The notes under the pieces are model-generated. The model saw nothing but the letters and a program-made list of their open reading frames with translations. It was not told the DNA's origin and made no database searches. Source: Fibrobacter sp. (GTDB lineage Bacteria > Fibrobacterota > Fibrobacteria > Fibrobacterales > Fibrobacteraceae). From it: a stretch of DNA of 59,946 nucleotides. Both the position numbers and the translations under genes were made by a program. This document shows positions 34,439-43,413 of this stretch, in pieces. Where the stretch lies: assembly GCA_017965445.1 (NCBI GenBank), contig JAGCPZ010000018.1, positions 1 through 59,946 on the forward strand. Direction: 5' to 3'. Position 1 is the first letter of the stretch; every line of letters begins with the position of its first letter.

Positions 34439-37414
34439 CTACTTGATACGAACTTTCCGCACCACGGAGCCTACGCGGACCAGATAAACGCCGGCATTGG
34501 CAACTGGAATTTCAAAGTTAGCCGAAGGCACGAAGCCCGAACGAACGACCTTGCCCTGCATATTGCGAACTTCGAAACGATTGCCAACCGTAGAGCCGCT
34601 CACCTGGATTCGGCGGCCTACAGAAGATAGACCAAGCAGGTCGGCACCTTTAACCGAGACAATCTTTGTCGGGATTTCTACAGGCTTCTTAATGATAAGC
34701 GTTCCATCGGTAGTAATTCTAAACTGAACGTTAGAGAAATTCGGCGAGATATTGACAAAATGATCTACACGAAGATTGAAAGGATAAAGATAAGCTCTCA
34801 CGCCAGAAACCGAGGTTGTGGTTACATCTAGCACAGAATCCTTAGTATCCGGATCGATAATTATAACACTATCACGATAAGTCACAAAATTCACAGAATA
34901 CTCAAATCCGGAATCCAAAGGAGCCTCACTGCAAAGTGTTCCACAAAGACGCACATCATAGCTCTTGGGAACAGTGATTGTATCTCCTGTAGAATCTCTC
35001 TCGACTCTATCACCGAATATGAGAACCGTAATCTTTTCTGTATAGGGCTTAATCGTAAAGTTGCCCTGTTTCACCTTCACCTGATAGTTCTTATTGAGTT
35101 TATCCTCATCAATGGACGCCGCAATCTTGTACGAAGTCATCTGACCATTTGCATCAAGGCGAACATCTTCTCCCTTTTCACGAGCCACCGTAATACCTTC
35201 AAGCGAATCACCCTCACGAAGACCAGTTATGGTAACAAGTGAATCTAAAGCGGGATCACGAGTTCCATAAACCTTCGACGTATCGGCAATCGCCACAGTC
35301 ACGCTTCTCTTCAAGACTTTAAAGGCAGCCGGGACATATTTACTTACAACATAATTCGTAGTCGTCGGTTCTTTTTTGTCAAAGTCAAGTACATATTCAC
35401 CCGCATCGAGGAGTCCAGTCTTTTCAATACTAACATGAATATTGTCTAGAGCATCACCATTCAAAAGGCTGTCAACAGTCCACTTGAATTCAGTCGGAAG
35501 TTCTTCGCCATACGTAATGGAATCCGCAACAGCCGAGACCACGAGAGACTTCGGCGTAATTTCCAACGAGCCATCAGTGACTTCAAACGTAACATTCGGG
35601 TAGTTGACAGAGGTATTCTTGAAATTGTCCTTGCTCAAGCCCATTTTGTAGGTACCGGCATTGGTTCCCGAAACAACAGAATCGCCAGCATCGGTCTTGG
35701 TATATTCGACAAACTTGAGAGAATAAGCATCGCTATTGGAAGAAATGTCATAACCATGCACGGTCTGTTCCTTGCCGTTATAGACTCCCGTACTGGTGTG
35801 GCCCTTAATCGTCACGACAATTTCGTCATTGTTCGCAACAATTGTAAGCTTAGCTTCTTTTTCATCAACAGTTACCACATAATTCGGATTGGCCTTGGCA
35901 TCAACCGTTGCCGTGATCTTATATTCTCCAGCATCCTCACCCTTTTCACGAGAAAGCGTGACTCCAGCTAGTTTGTCTTCAGTTTCACCGATTGTCACAA
36001 GACCATCGACCGTGTATGTCAGTTCGGGGTCTTTTTCGCCAAACTTCTTCGAAACATCGTCAACAGTTAGAGTGACTGCCTTCGGAGAAATCGTCAGCGT
36101 ACCAGACTTAACGGTCAACTTGTAGTTAGGATTGGAGCCGTCAGCAAAGGCAACGTTAATTTTGTATGTACCAACAGTATCACCTTTTGCACGAGTGATG
36201 GTAGCGCCTTCAAGGCTTTCCGTTGCTGTTACAAGGCCTTCCGTCGTGAAGGTAAACTTCGGGTCCTCGTCGCCATAAGTTTTCGCGGTATCGGCAACAG
36301 TTACGGTTGCGGCCTTCGGAGTAACCGTAAGCGTACCATTTTCCGTAGAAGAAATCAGATAGTTGGGATTCGAGGTTTCCTTAATAGATACAGCAATTTC
36401 ATACTTGCCGACAGCTTCAAGACCATCATCAGAGCAGTCTTTACAAGTTAATTTAACATCATTCAGATTGTCCTCACCCACAAGTCCATCGACCTTATAA
36501 GTAAATTCTGGAGTTGCGGCACCATAAACTTTAGTTACATCATCAACAGACACAGCGACCTTAGCTTTTGTAATGGTAAATGTAGCACCATTTACAGCAA
36601 CGATGTAATCCTCAGTTTCCATGTTTTCAACGGTGACAGAAATTGGATATTCACCAACAGTATCACCCTTAGTTCTCGTTACTTCAATATCGCCAAGCAA
36701 CGCATACTTAGTCTTTTCAAGGCCTTCGATGGTATATTCAAACTTAGGGTCAGTTTTGCCATAAACCTTTGAAGTATCCTTAGCAGAAACAGTAACATGC
36801 TTCTTTGTAATAGTCAGATAGCCGGGGGTTTCAGGCGGCATCACATTAAAATTGGGGAAAGTTTCCCCAATTTTTTCAGATACACCGTCTTTAAACGTAA
36901 TCGCGTATTTATAAGGTTCACCCTTATGCTCACCCTCCTTAATAACAAGTTCTTCACCAGCAACGCGTTCCAACTTAATAAGGTCTTTCAGCCCCGTCTT
37001 GAGTTCTTCCAAAGCACTGGATTTAACAACTTTAATAAGTGCGTCTTCTTCTTCTATAGCCCAAGTAAATTCAGGATCCGCGGCACCTTTTTCTTTTGTC
37101 GTATCACGAATCACAATCGAGACATCTCTCTGTGCGATAGTGAATGTACTTGTAACTTTAGTTCCATCATCGTTAATGGTCACGGTAACAGAACCAGCGT
37201 TTTCTCCCGCATTTATATTCTCACCATAAGAAATAGAAATATCGGAGGGGGTTGATCCATCATCACAAGTTACAACAGGCTCAGGCTTTATTGGAGAACC
37301 TGTATAAATTTTGCTTCCCTTCAAATTACTTATAGAACATGTGCGTTCTGCCGCGAATGCATTTGAAAACGCCGCTGATACGGCAAGAGCTAGTATTGCA
37401 ATTTTTTTAATCAT
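34439..37414 (-). CDS. Large surface protein with MBG-type repeats
   Basis: The 991-residue protein has a signal peptide (1-21, ending AFAAE). About seven repeats follow, each starting like VTVDDVSKVYGEKDPEFTYTV and spaced about 80-90 residues. This is the MBG domain pattern seen in bacterial adhesins. Two differing repeats (IVVTIKGHTSTGVYNGKEQT and ITVLIFGDRVERDST) break the series. The last about 80 residues form a sorting-like domain (RFEVRNMQGKVVRSG, then GVYLVRVGSVVRKVRIK), like that of the GH8 and CBM proteins here. It is probably attached to, or released from, the cell surface. Confidence 0.85.
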   Translation of the reverse strand: MIKKIAILALAVSAAFSNAFAAERTCSISNLKGSKIYTGSPIKPEPVVTCDDGSTPSDISISYGENINAGENAGSVTVTINDDGTKVTSTFTIAQRDVSIVIRDTTKEKGAADPEFTWAIEEEDALIKVVKSSALEELKTGLKDLIKLERVAGEELVIKEGEHKGEPYKYAITFKDGVSEKIGETFPNFNVMPPETPGYLTITKKHVTVSAKDTSKVYGKTDPKFEYTIEGLEKTKYALLGDIEVTRTKGDTVGEYPISVTVENMETEDYIVAVNGATFTITKAKVAVSVDDVTKVYGAATPEFTYKVDGLVGEDNLNDVKLTCKDCSDDGLEAVGKYEIAVSIKETSNPNYLISSTENGTLTVTPKAATVTVADTAKTYGDEDPKFTFTTEGLVTATESLEGATITRAKGDTVGTYKINVAFADGSNPNYKLTVKSGTLTISPKAVTLTVDDVSKKFGEKDPELTYTVDGLVTIGETEDKLAGVTLSREKGEDAGEYKITATVDAKANPNYVVTVDEKEAKLTIVANNDEIVVTIKGHTSTGVYNGKEQTVHGYDISSNSDAYSLKFVEYTKTDAGDSVVSGTNAGTYKMGLSKDNFKNTSVNYPNVTFEVTDGSLEITPKSLVVSAVADSITYGEELPTEFKWTVDSLLNGDALDNIHVSIEKTGLLDAGEYVLDFDKKEPTTTNYVVSKYVPAAFKVLKRSVTVAIADTSKVYGTRDPALDSLVTITGLREGDSLEGITVAREKGEDVRLDANGQMTSYKIAASIDEDKLNKNYQVKVKQGNFTIKPYTEKITVLIFGDRVERDSTGDTITVPKSYDVRLCGTLCSEAPLDSGFEYSVNFVTYRDSVIIIDPDTKDSVLDVTTTSVSGVRAYLYPFNLRVDHFVNISPNFSNVQFRITTDGTLIIKKPVEIPTKIVSVKGADLLGLSSVGRRIQVSGSTVGNRFEVRNMQGKVVRSGFVPSANFEIPVANAGVYLVRVGSVVRKVRIK

Positions 37415-37556
37415 AAACCACTCTCTTTTTTAAACCCAGTAAAACTATTTAAATCTATCCTAGTGAAAAATATATTATTTTGCTTACGTTTTCAACTTAT
37501 GTTGCGACAAAATGTTGTATTATCCAACATTTTCAAGGCAAATAAGGCCTTTATTA

Positions 37557-37586
37557 AGAAAAACCGCCCCCAAACGGGAGCGGTTC
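37557..37586 (-). terminator. Terminator after rplI
   Basis: On the minus strand, an AACCGCTCCC / GGGGGCGGTT stem with GTTT loop is followed by TTTTTC. The 200-bp gap from 37415 otherwise shows only AT-rich sequence. Confidence 0.85.
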
Positions 37587-37614
37587 TTCAAATTTCAAGT
37601 GGTTATAGAAGCGA

Positions 37615-38061
37615 TTACTTCTCAGCGACCACCCAAACCTTGACCTGTGCTTCAACATCGCTGAAGACCTTGACAGCCACGGTATAGACACCGAGCTGCT
37701 TGATCGGTTCAGCAAGGTCGATCTGAGCACGGGAGACCTTGACGCCAGCCTTGGTGATTGCTTCGGCAATGTCGCCTGCGGTCACAGAACCGTAGAGACG
37801 TTCGCCTTCAACAACGCGGCGTTCGAGGTTAACAGAAATCTGAGAAAGCTTTGCAGCCACGTCACCAGCAGCGGCGAGTTCCTTCTGGAACTGGGCTTCA
37901 ACAGCAGCGCGGTTGTTTTCAATTTCGAGCTTAGCTTCCTTGGTAGCGCGAACAGCGAGCTTGCGCGGGAAGAGGTAGTTACGAGCGTAACCATCCTTGA
38001 CCTTCACGACGTCGAGCATCTTGCCCAAGTGGGGGACGTTAGCCTTAAGAATAATTTCCAT
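37615..38061 (-). CDS. rplI: Ribosomal protein bL9
   Basis: The 148-residue protein has the bL9 N-terminal signature (MEIILKANVPHLGKMLDVVKVKDGYARNYLFPRKLAVRAT), a central helix and a C-terminal domain (ERLYGSVTAGDIAEAI). It binds 23S rRNA near the L1 stalk base. It is last in the operon rpsF-rpsR-rplI and lies 16 bp after rpsR. Confidence 0.97.
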   Translation of the reverse strand: MEIILKANVPHLGKMLDVVKVKDGYARNYLFPRKLAVRATKEAKLEIENNRAAVEAQFQKELAAAGDVAAKLSQISVNLERRVVEGERLYGSVTAGDIAEAITKAGVKVSRAQIDLAEPIKQLGVYTVAVKVFSDVEAQVKVWVVAEK

Positions 38062-38077
38062 AGTCTAGTTCCTCCTA

Positions 38078-38329
38078 TTAGCGCATGCTGTCCGAAACGA
38101 ACGGGAGAATAGCCATCTGACGGGCACGCTTGATAGCTTCGTTCAGCATACGCTGATACTTAGCGGAAGTGCCAGAAATGCGGCGCGGGATGATCTTGCC
38201 ACGTTCAGAGATAAAGCGACGAAGAGTCTTTTCGTCCTTGTAATCAATGAACTTGACGTTGTTCTCGGTGAACCAGCAAGTCTTCTTGCGGCGAATACGA
38301 GTAGCCTGCTTCTTATCTTCAAAAGCCAT
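38078..38329 (-). CDS. rpsR: Ribosomal protein bS18
   Basis: The 83-residue protein has the bS18 core: [50 protein letters not shown]. It forms a heterodimer with bS6 on the 30S platform. The ATG overlaps the rpsF stop (TAATG), so the two partners are translationally coupled. No ssb gene lies between rpsF and rpsR, unlike many bacteria. Confidence 0.97.
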   Translation of the reverse strand: MAFEDKKQATRIRRKKTCWFTENNVKFIDYKDEKTLRRFISERGKIIPRRISGTSAKYQRMLNEAIKRARQMAILPFVSDSMR

Positions 38330-38700
38330 TATTCAGCCTCCCCTTCTTCTGCGTCAACCGGAATGATTTCTTCGGTTGTCTGTGCCTGAGTCTGGTCGTA
38401 AACGATTTCGCTCATCGGATAATCAGCGAGGGTCATCCAGCGGAGAACGTTTTCGTTGAGCTTGAGAGCGGCTTCCATGCTAGCAACCACAGAGGCTTCA
38501 GCCTTGTAGTAGAAAATCACATAGTAGCCATGCTGGCGCTTGTTGATGGTATAAGCGAGCTTGCGCTTGCCCCAGTCGTCACGGCGGAGAATTTCGCCGT
38601 TACCGTCGGTGATGCTCTTGCCGATGTTCTCGACTTCAGCCTTGATAGCGTCGTCAGAGATCATAGCGTCGATGATCACCATCGTTTCGTATTGTCTCAT
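38329..38700 (-). CDS. rpsF: Ribosomal protein bS6
   Basis: The 123-residue protein has the bS6 pattern: [50 protein letters not shown] and [11 protein letters not shown], then an acidic tail (DAEEGEAE). It is the first gene of the operon, with a strong sigma-70-type promoter and a structured leader of about 68 nt that could be the site of S6:S18 autoregulation. Confidence 0.97.
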   Translation of the reverse strand: MRQYETMVIIDAMISDDAIKAEVENIGKSITDGNGEILRRDDWGKRKLAYTINKRQHGYYVIFYYKAEASVVASMEAALKLNENVLRWMTLADYPMSEIVYDQTQAQTTEEIIPVDAEEGEAE

Positions 38701-38722
38701 AATGAGTCCCTTTGGTCTATCG

Positions 38723-38767
38723 CCCGGAAACCGACATTGGCTCCGGGAGGGTTCCGATAAAAATCGG
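38723..38767 (-). promoter_or_regulatory. Structured rpsF leader, possible S6:S18 binding site
   Basis: The leader holds two hairpins: CCGAT-TTTT-ATCGG (38754-38767) and a longer CCCGGA-GCC...GGT-T-TCCGGG (38723-38747). In other bacteria an S6:S18 complex binds an rpsF leader with a CCG-containing bulge; whether this hairpin does so is inference. Confidence 0.45.
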
Positions 38768-38774
38768 TGCGCCT

Positions 38775-38803
38775 AATATAGAAAAAAGGATTTTCGATGT
38801 CAA
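38775..38803 (-). promoter_or_regulatory. Sigma-70-type promoter of rpsF operon
   Basis: On the minus strand, -35 TTGACA (38798-38803), an exact 17-bp spacer and -10 TATATT (38775-38780) predict a start near 38768. It is the best consensus promoter in the window. Confidence 0.85.
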
Positions 38804-38825
38804 ACCTAGGGGGGCGGTTGGGTAT

Positions 38826-38908
38826 TCTTAATTCGGAATTAAGAATTAAAAATGGAGAATTAAAAATTATGAATTATAATTTTTCACTTTTAATCTTTAT
38901 TTTTTCAT
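38826..38908. repeat. Heptad-repeat array G (AT-rich)
   Basis: Units GAATTAA, GAATTAA, AAATGGA, GAATTAA, AAATTAT, GAATTAT and AATTTTT follow each other from 38835. The reverse complement reads TTNNNNA, an AT variant of the same frame. A palindrome (ATTCTTAATTC and its complement) lies at 38824-38846. Confidence 0.65.
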
Positions 38909-38910
38909 TT

Positions 38911-40050
38911 TTAAATGCCAAATTGTAAGCCGAGGAATCCGGCTACAGCCCATTCGTTCACGTTTCTATTGAAATAACGCTGGAAAACCATTTCAAAAGA
39001 AATCCACGTAGATTTAAGGTTTTTATTCGCCCAAGGCCAGACTTCGTGCAAATTAAAGGCTATTCCCGGGCTGAACGACACAAGCTGGGCCCAGGAAAAG
39101 TTAAACTCATAGGTCGCACTGCCGACAAAACCCAAATACGGCCCAACAATAACGCCCATTCCCGCTTCAAAGCCTATCGTAAACCCGTCTAGCGAGAACA
39201 TCTTTTCGCAGCTCTTTTCGTCTTCGAGCGTTTCCGCACCATCGCTTGATTCAGTGGAGTCAGAAACGGCTTCGTGGGTATCGTCCTTATGGACGCCTTC
39301 GCGAAGTTCCTTGCGAAATTCCGAAAGGTCGGTCGTCTCAAGTCCAAACAATACGGAAGCATAGAAATCTATCCAAGAAAAACCGGCATGGGCTCGTACA
39401 TTCAAGCGATAGCGCTGGTACATGAGCATCACATCGCGGTCCAGCGTCCCGCCAAAGAAGCGGACGTCAAACCCACCCGTAAGGTATTCCTTATAGTGAT
39501 ATTCCAACTGACCCTGCCAAATGCCCAAACAGTCACAATCCTTGGAGGCATTGAAAAGCCCAGCACCTATACCGACCGAAAATCCCTCGCCTAAGAAAGC
39601 TGACTGTCGCGGCAATGGGACGTTATAACCCTTTTTTTGCGATGGAATTTCCGATTCAGGTTGAACAACATAAACAGTATCAACAACCGTATCGCGAATG
39701 ACGACGACGTTATTCGTAGGAGGTGCCGCAGAGGCCGTTCCCATATTCGCGCTAGAAACAGCAGCTGGCGCAGGTTCCTGCTTTACGGAATCAAAAGACT
39801 CCGTTGTAGGGCTTTCGTATTCGTAGGGCGACGGAGTTGTGTTTTGAGGGGTCGCAGATTTAGGTGAAGTTTTCCGAGTCGAAGCTTTAGCTGTTTTTTT
39901 TGATTTCGCAGCCGACTTCGACATGGACTTTGGCGCGACAACGGTTGTATTCTCTTTTTTTGACCGTGACTGCGAACGAGCCGGACCGGAAGCCTTGGCT
40001 TCGGCATAGACGTTCAAAATCAGCAATAGGACTAAAAAAAGAATTCGCAC
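38911..40050 (-). CDS. Exported protein, probable outer-membrane barrel
   Basis: The chosen start is GTG at 40050, giving MRILFLVLLLILNVYAEA, a good signal peptide. The 379-residue product has a Lys/Ser/Thr-rich spacer (about 20-120), then from about 150 amphipathic strands (GEGFSVGIGAGLF, LEYHYKEYLTGGFDVRFFG, ISFEMVFQRYF) and a closing AVAGFLGLQFGI. This resembles an outer-membrane barrel. I do not recognise the family. TAAATTAC lies just upstream of the start. Confidence 0.7.
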   Translation of the reverse strand: MRILFLVLLLILNVYAEAKASGPARSQSRSKKENTTVVAPKSMSKSAAKSKKTAKASTRKTSPKSATPQNTTPSPYEYESPTTESFDSVKQEPAPAAVSSANMGTASAAPPTNNVVVIRDTVVDTVYVVQPESEIPSQKKGYNVPLPRQSAFLGEGFSVGIGAGLFNASKDCDCLGIWQGQLEYHYKEYLTGGFDVRFFGGTLDRDVMLMYQRYRLNVRAHAGFSWIDFYASVLFGLETTDLSEFRKELREGVHKDDTHEAVSDSTESSDGAETLEDEKSCEKMFSLDGFTIGFEAGMGVIVGPYLGFVGSATYEFNFSWAQLVSFSPGIAFNLHEVWPWANKNLKSTWISFEMVFQRYFNRNVNEWAVAGFLGLQFGI

Positions 40051-40059
40051 GAGTGTAAT

Positions 40060-41046
40060 TTAATAAATAGTGGTTAGTGGTTGGTGGTTAGTGGTTAGGT
40101 TTTCAGAGTTTGAGGTGTCTTTCGTTTCGGAATCACGGCATTTTTCGCCATCCCAATCCAGTGGAGAGTTTTCGTCAATGGGCAGGAACGAGTTCGCCAT
40201 TTGGTCAATGCGTTTTGCATTGGGAACTTCATCCGGTTTACCAAACATGGCATTACTGAGATCTAAATAACGCTTGACTCCACGACGGTAATCAAGCAAA
40301 GTCACTTCGAAGATGTAACCATCAAAAACATCGTAAGGAATCATTTCTTCTTCATACGATTCAACAAGTTTTTTTAGTTCATGAATTTTCGAAATTGACT
40401 TGGATTCATTAGCCATAGACTGTGCAGACTCTGAAGTTTTCCATTCGCATGTTTCGACAGAATCCAGAACGCCACAAACTTTTTTGGACGTGCAGATTAA
40501 TGCGGAATCGCCCTTGACGCGAATTGTCGCCATTCGTATGTCAAAAACGAACGCGTCCGAAAAGCTGATTTTCAGTTCGTAGTCGAAACGCGGTGACGAT
40601 CCGCCAGCCAAGTTATTTGTAGAACTGTCCGCAGAATCAAGGGCCAAAGGTTCATCGACGATGGTACCGAAGGGATGTAAATAATCTTTTGAAAAATAGG
40701 AGACAATATTCGGTATCAAAAATACAAGCAGCAAGGCTACCGGGCCAAGCAGCCAATGCCAAATCTTTCGAGGGTTAAAGAAATTGCCTATTAAGCAACC
40801 AATCCCATAAAAAGCAGTAACATAAATTCCTACAATCGCCATTTCGTATAAATTTTTACAAATAACCCACTGGAGGGTACGCACAACAATGACAACCAAG
40901 GGAATACAGCCAAGAACGAGCCACAACTTTTTCTTCGAAGTATGCTTGTAGAGCGCAAACAAAACCATTCCCAAAATGACAATGGGAATAGACTCGATCA
41001 AATTACAATCCAATTCGTTATAAAATTTTAAAAGAAAATTGCGCAT
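40060..41046 (-). CDS. Membrane protein of unknown function, paralogue of upstream gene
   Basis: The 328-residue protein has four hydrophobic helices in the first 120 residues (IPIVILGMVLFALY, LWLVLGCIPLVVIVV, MAIVGIYVTAFYGIGCLIG, LLGPVALLLVFLIPNIV). A soluble domain follows, with HPFGTIVDE, YELKISFSDAF and LLDYRRGVKRYLDLSNAMF. These motifs also occur in the upstream gene product, so the two are tandem paralogues. The last about 14 residues (ENLTTNHQPLTTIY) and the stop are encoded by heptad array H. Confidence 0.72.
   Translation of the reverse strand: MRNFLLKFYNELDCNLIESIPIVILGMVLFALYKHTSKKKLWLVLGCIPLVVIVVRTLQWVICKNLYEMAIVGIYVTAFYGIGCLIGNFFNPRKIWHWLLGPVALLLVFLIPNIVSYFSKDYLHPFGTIVDEPLALDSADSSTNNLAGGSSPRFDYELKISFSDAFVFDIRMATIRVKGDSALICTSKKVCGVLDSVETCEWKTSESAQSMANESKSISKIHELKKLVESYEEEMIPYDVFDGYIFEVTLLDYRRGVKRYLDLSNAMFGKPDEVPNAKRIDQMANSFLPIDENSPLDWDGEKCRDSETKDTSNSENLTTNHQPLTTIY
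40063..40107 (-). repeat. Heptad-repeat array H
   Basis: On the minus strand the units CTAACCA, CTAACCA, CCAACCA, CTAACCA and CTATTTA run head to tail. They supply the C-terminal codons of the upstream gene and lie before the GTG start of the next gene. Confidence 0.75.
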
Positions 41047-41056
41047 AAACTATGTC

Positions 41057-42124
41057 TCAATCGCCGGGTTCAATTTCTTTTTTCTGCCCAACCCGTCTTC
41101 GTTCGGGATGTTTCTTTTTGATGGAACTATCCGGTTCGCCCATCGTCATTTGCACAACCAATTCATTCTGCAAATCTGCGCATTTTTTTGAAACATCGCT
41201 ATATGACATTGAAGTGTAAGAGTCTCGCGAAGGCAAGAAACTTACGAACGTCTTTTCGATTGTCATGGCATCGTACACATGGGAATGTTTAGCGTTGGGG
41301 AAATACAAATGACGGCGTGTTTTGCGCTTGTAGTCTTTGAGTACGACCGAAGAGCCATAGCCATCGAGGACATCATCCGTAGTATATTCCTGAGTGTACT
41401 TTTCAATGGATTTCTTTAACTTTCGAACTGAGGCAGATTTTTCGGCATCCAATAAAATCCAATTGCCCACGGCATCACCACCGTGTAGAACCGTCAACAG
41501 ATTTTTAGTGGTATCGTACTGAACGTCAGCACATTCGCTATAACCGAATTGGAAAAAGACCGAATCATTCCGTTCGAGAAAGGAGACGCTTCGTGAATCG
41601 TCGCCCCAAGCATCGGCTATCGAAAAAAACATTTCGTAATCCGCTCCTTGGGAAACGTTTAACCCGGCTTGCTCCAAAGTTTCGTCAGAGATTTCACCAT
41701 AAGGATGAGCCATGATACTCCACCCAAAAGACCATAAAAGTAGCATAGGTATTATAACAACAAGTGGCAGCGATAATTTGCAATAAAGTTTTTTCTGATT
41801 GAAATTTTTGCCGAACAAGCTACAAGCAAAAAAGAACGCTATATAAAGGAGCATCACTAAAAAAGGCATCGCTATTGAAACAGAATTTTCCACCATGATG
41901 TCTTCATCGGCTTTATAAACAGAGATAACGTAACCACATACAAGGGCCCACAGGAGAACGCTCCACAAAGAAAGCCAAAGCTTTTTTAAGCGAAATTTTT
42001 CATAAAATAGAGCAAACAGGAAACCTAATAAATGAGGCAAGAAAGCCACAGTAAAAATGCACAAAATTGCCAAAAAGTCGGGATCGTCATATAGATCAAG
42101 CAATGGCCAAAAGAAATTTATCAT
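41057..42124 (-). CDS. Membrane protein of unknown function, paralogue of downstream gene
   Basis: The ATG at 42124 gives 355 residues; a TTG at 42142 is less likely. Four hydrophobic helices occupy about 1-140, then HPYGEISDE, YEMFFSIADAW and VLKDYKRKTRRHLYFPNA match the following gene product. A basic C-terminal tail (KKKHPERRRVGQKK) ends it. TATATTGA lies 5 nt before the ATG. The genes are 10 bp apart and form a small operon. Their role is unknown. Confidence 0.72.
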   Translation of the reverse strand: MINFFWPLLDLYDDPDFLAILCIFTVAFLPHLLGFLFALFYEKFRLKKLWLSLWSVLLWALVCGYVISVYKADEDIMVENSVSIAMPFLVMLLYIAFFFACSLFGKNFNQKKLYCKLSLPLVVIIPMLLLWSFGWSIMAHPYGEISDETLEQAGLNVSQGADYEMFFSIADAWGDDSRSVSFLERNDSVFFQFGYSECADVQYDTTKNLLTVLHGGDAVGNWILLDAEKSASVRKLKKSIEKYTQEYTTDDVLDGYGSSVVLKDYKRKTRRHLYFPNAKHSHVYDAMTIEKTFVSFLPSRDSYTSMSYSDVSKKCADLQNELVVQMTMGEPDSSIKKKHPERRRVGQKKEIEPGD

Positions 42125-42187
42125 AAAGTTCAATATACACAAAAGCCCTCGGCATAAAACCGAGAGTCTTGTAAAATGTTTTTTAAA

Positions 42188-42267
42188 GGAGATGCCCGGT
42201 TCCTTCGACTTCGCTCACTTCGGCGTTGCTCAGTGCAGACAGGACAGGCTCCGCCGGGCATGACAAG
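42188..42267. repeat. Palindromic interspersed repeat, copy 2
   Basis: GGAGATGCCCGG (42188-42199) and CCGGGCATGACAAGC (42253-42267) enclose about 53 bp with further short inverted repeats. The ends GGAGAT and ATGACAAGC match the element at 32041. Confidence 0.7.
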
Positions 42268-42291
42268 CGCCGGAGCGGTCTCTTAGTAACC

Positions 42292-43287
42292 TTAATAAGT
42301 GCCGAGCAAATGGCGAACTTTGTCCATCATGATCTTGGCCCTGGCGCGGGCGCGTTCCTTGCCGTAGGCAAGAATCTTTTCGATTTCGTCGGTATGGTCG
42401 AGCAAGTAGAAGTACTTTTCGCGGGCGGCACCGAGATGTTCTTCAAGAACGTTCTGGAGTTCCTGCTTGGCGTGTCCCCAGCCCATGCCGCCAGCGCGGT
42501 AGCGGGCAGCGAGAGCTTCGGTCTGTTCCGGCGTTGCAAAGAGTTTGTACAACTTAAACACATTGCAGGTATCCGGATCCTTCGGTTCTTCGATGCCCTG
42601 GGAGTTCGTCACGATTTTGCCGAGACGCTTCTTGAGAGCCTTCGGTTCAAGGAAGATGTCGATGTAATTGTCGTAAGACTTGCTCATCTTGCGGCCATCG
42701 AGACCCGGGATAACACCGGTGGATTCCTGGAAAACCGGTTCCGGAACGGTGAACACGTCTTCGCCAAAATGCTTGTTGAACTTGATGGCGATATCGCGAG
42801 CAAATTCGACGTGCTGTTTCTGGTCTTTGCCCACCGGCACGATGTCGGCGCTGAACATGAGGATATCGGCATCCATGAGGCACGGGTAGCAGTAAAGCCC
42901 CATGTTCACGTTGGAGTCCACATCAACGCCTGCGGCGGTGTTGGCTTCGACCTTCGCCTTATAAGCGTGGGCACGGTTCATGAAGCCCTTCGGCGTGAAA
43001 CAGCTGAGAGCCCAGCTAAGTTCAAAGATTTCAGGAATATCGCTCTGCTTGTAGAACAGGGATTCTTCCGGGTTGAGACCGAGAGCGAGCCAGGTTGCAG
43101 CGACTTTGTAGATGTTCGCGCGCATTTCGGCGCCGTTCTGCACAGTCGTCAAAGCGTGATAGTCCGCGATGAAATAGACCGTGTCGTAAGTCTTCGTAAG
43201 TTCAAGAGCCGGGCGGATAGCGCCCACATAGTTGCCGAGATGGGGAGTGCCCGTCGGCTTGATACCGGTAAGAGAAATCTTTTTCAT
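42292..43287 (-). CDS. trpS: Tryptophanyl-tRNA synthetase
   Basis: TrpRS charges tRNA-Trp. The ATG at 43287 gives 331 residues starting MKKISLTGIKPTGTPHLGNYVGAI, where PHLGN is the HIGH-type motif. The in-frame TTG at 43296 is rejected. The KMSKS motif is intact (GRKMSKSYDNYIDIF). The substrate region FIADYHALTT is present, and the length is normal for bacterial TrpRS. TAAATTG ends 6 nt before the ATG. Confidence 0.96.
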   Translation of the reverse strand: MKKISLTGIKPTGTPHLGNYVGAIRPALELTKTYDTVYFIADYHALTTVQNGAEMRANIYKVAATWLALGLNPEESLFYKQSDIPEIFELSWALSCFTPKGFMNRAHAYKAKVEANTAAGVDVDSNVNMGLYCYPCLMDADILMFSADIVPVGKDQKQHVEFARDIAIKFNKHFGEDVFTVPEPVFQESTGVIPGLDGRKMSKSYDNYIDIFLEPKALKKRLGKIVTNSQGIEEPKDPDTCNVFKLYKLFATPEQTEALAARYRAGGMGWGHAKQELQNVLEEHLGAAREKYFYLLDHTDEIEKILAYGKERARARAKIMMDKVRHLLGTY

Positions 43288-43413
43288 GGGGTGCAATTTA
43301 GGAAAATTTCACTGTGCGTTATTGCACACTTACACGCGAAAAGTGCCGTCTTGGGGTAATTTCGGGGCAAAAACAGCGCGCTTTCAATTTCTTTTATTAC
43401 ATTTCCATGTCAA

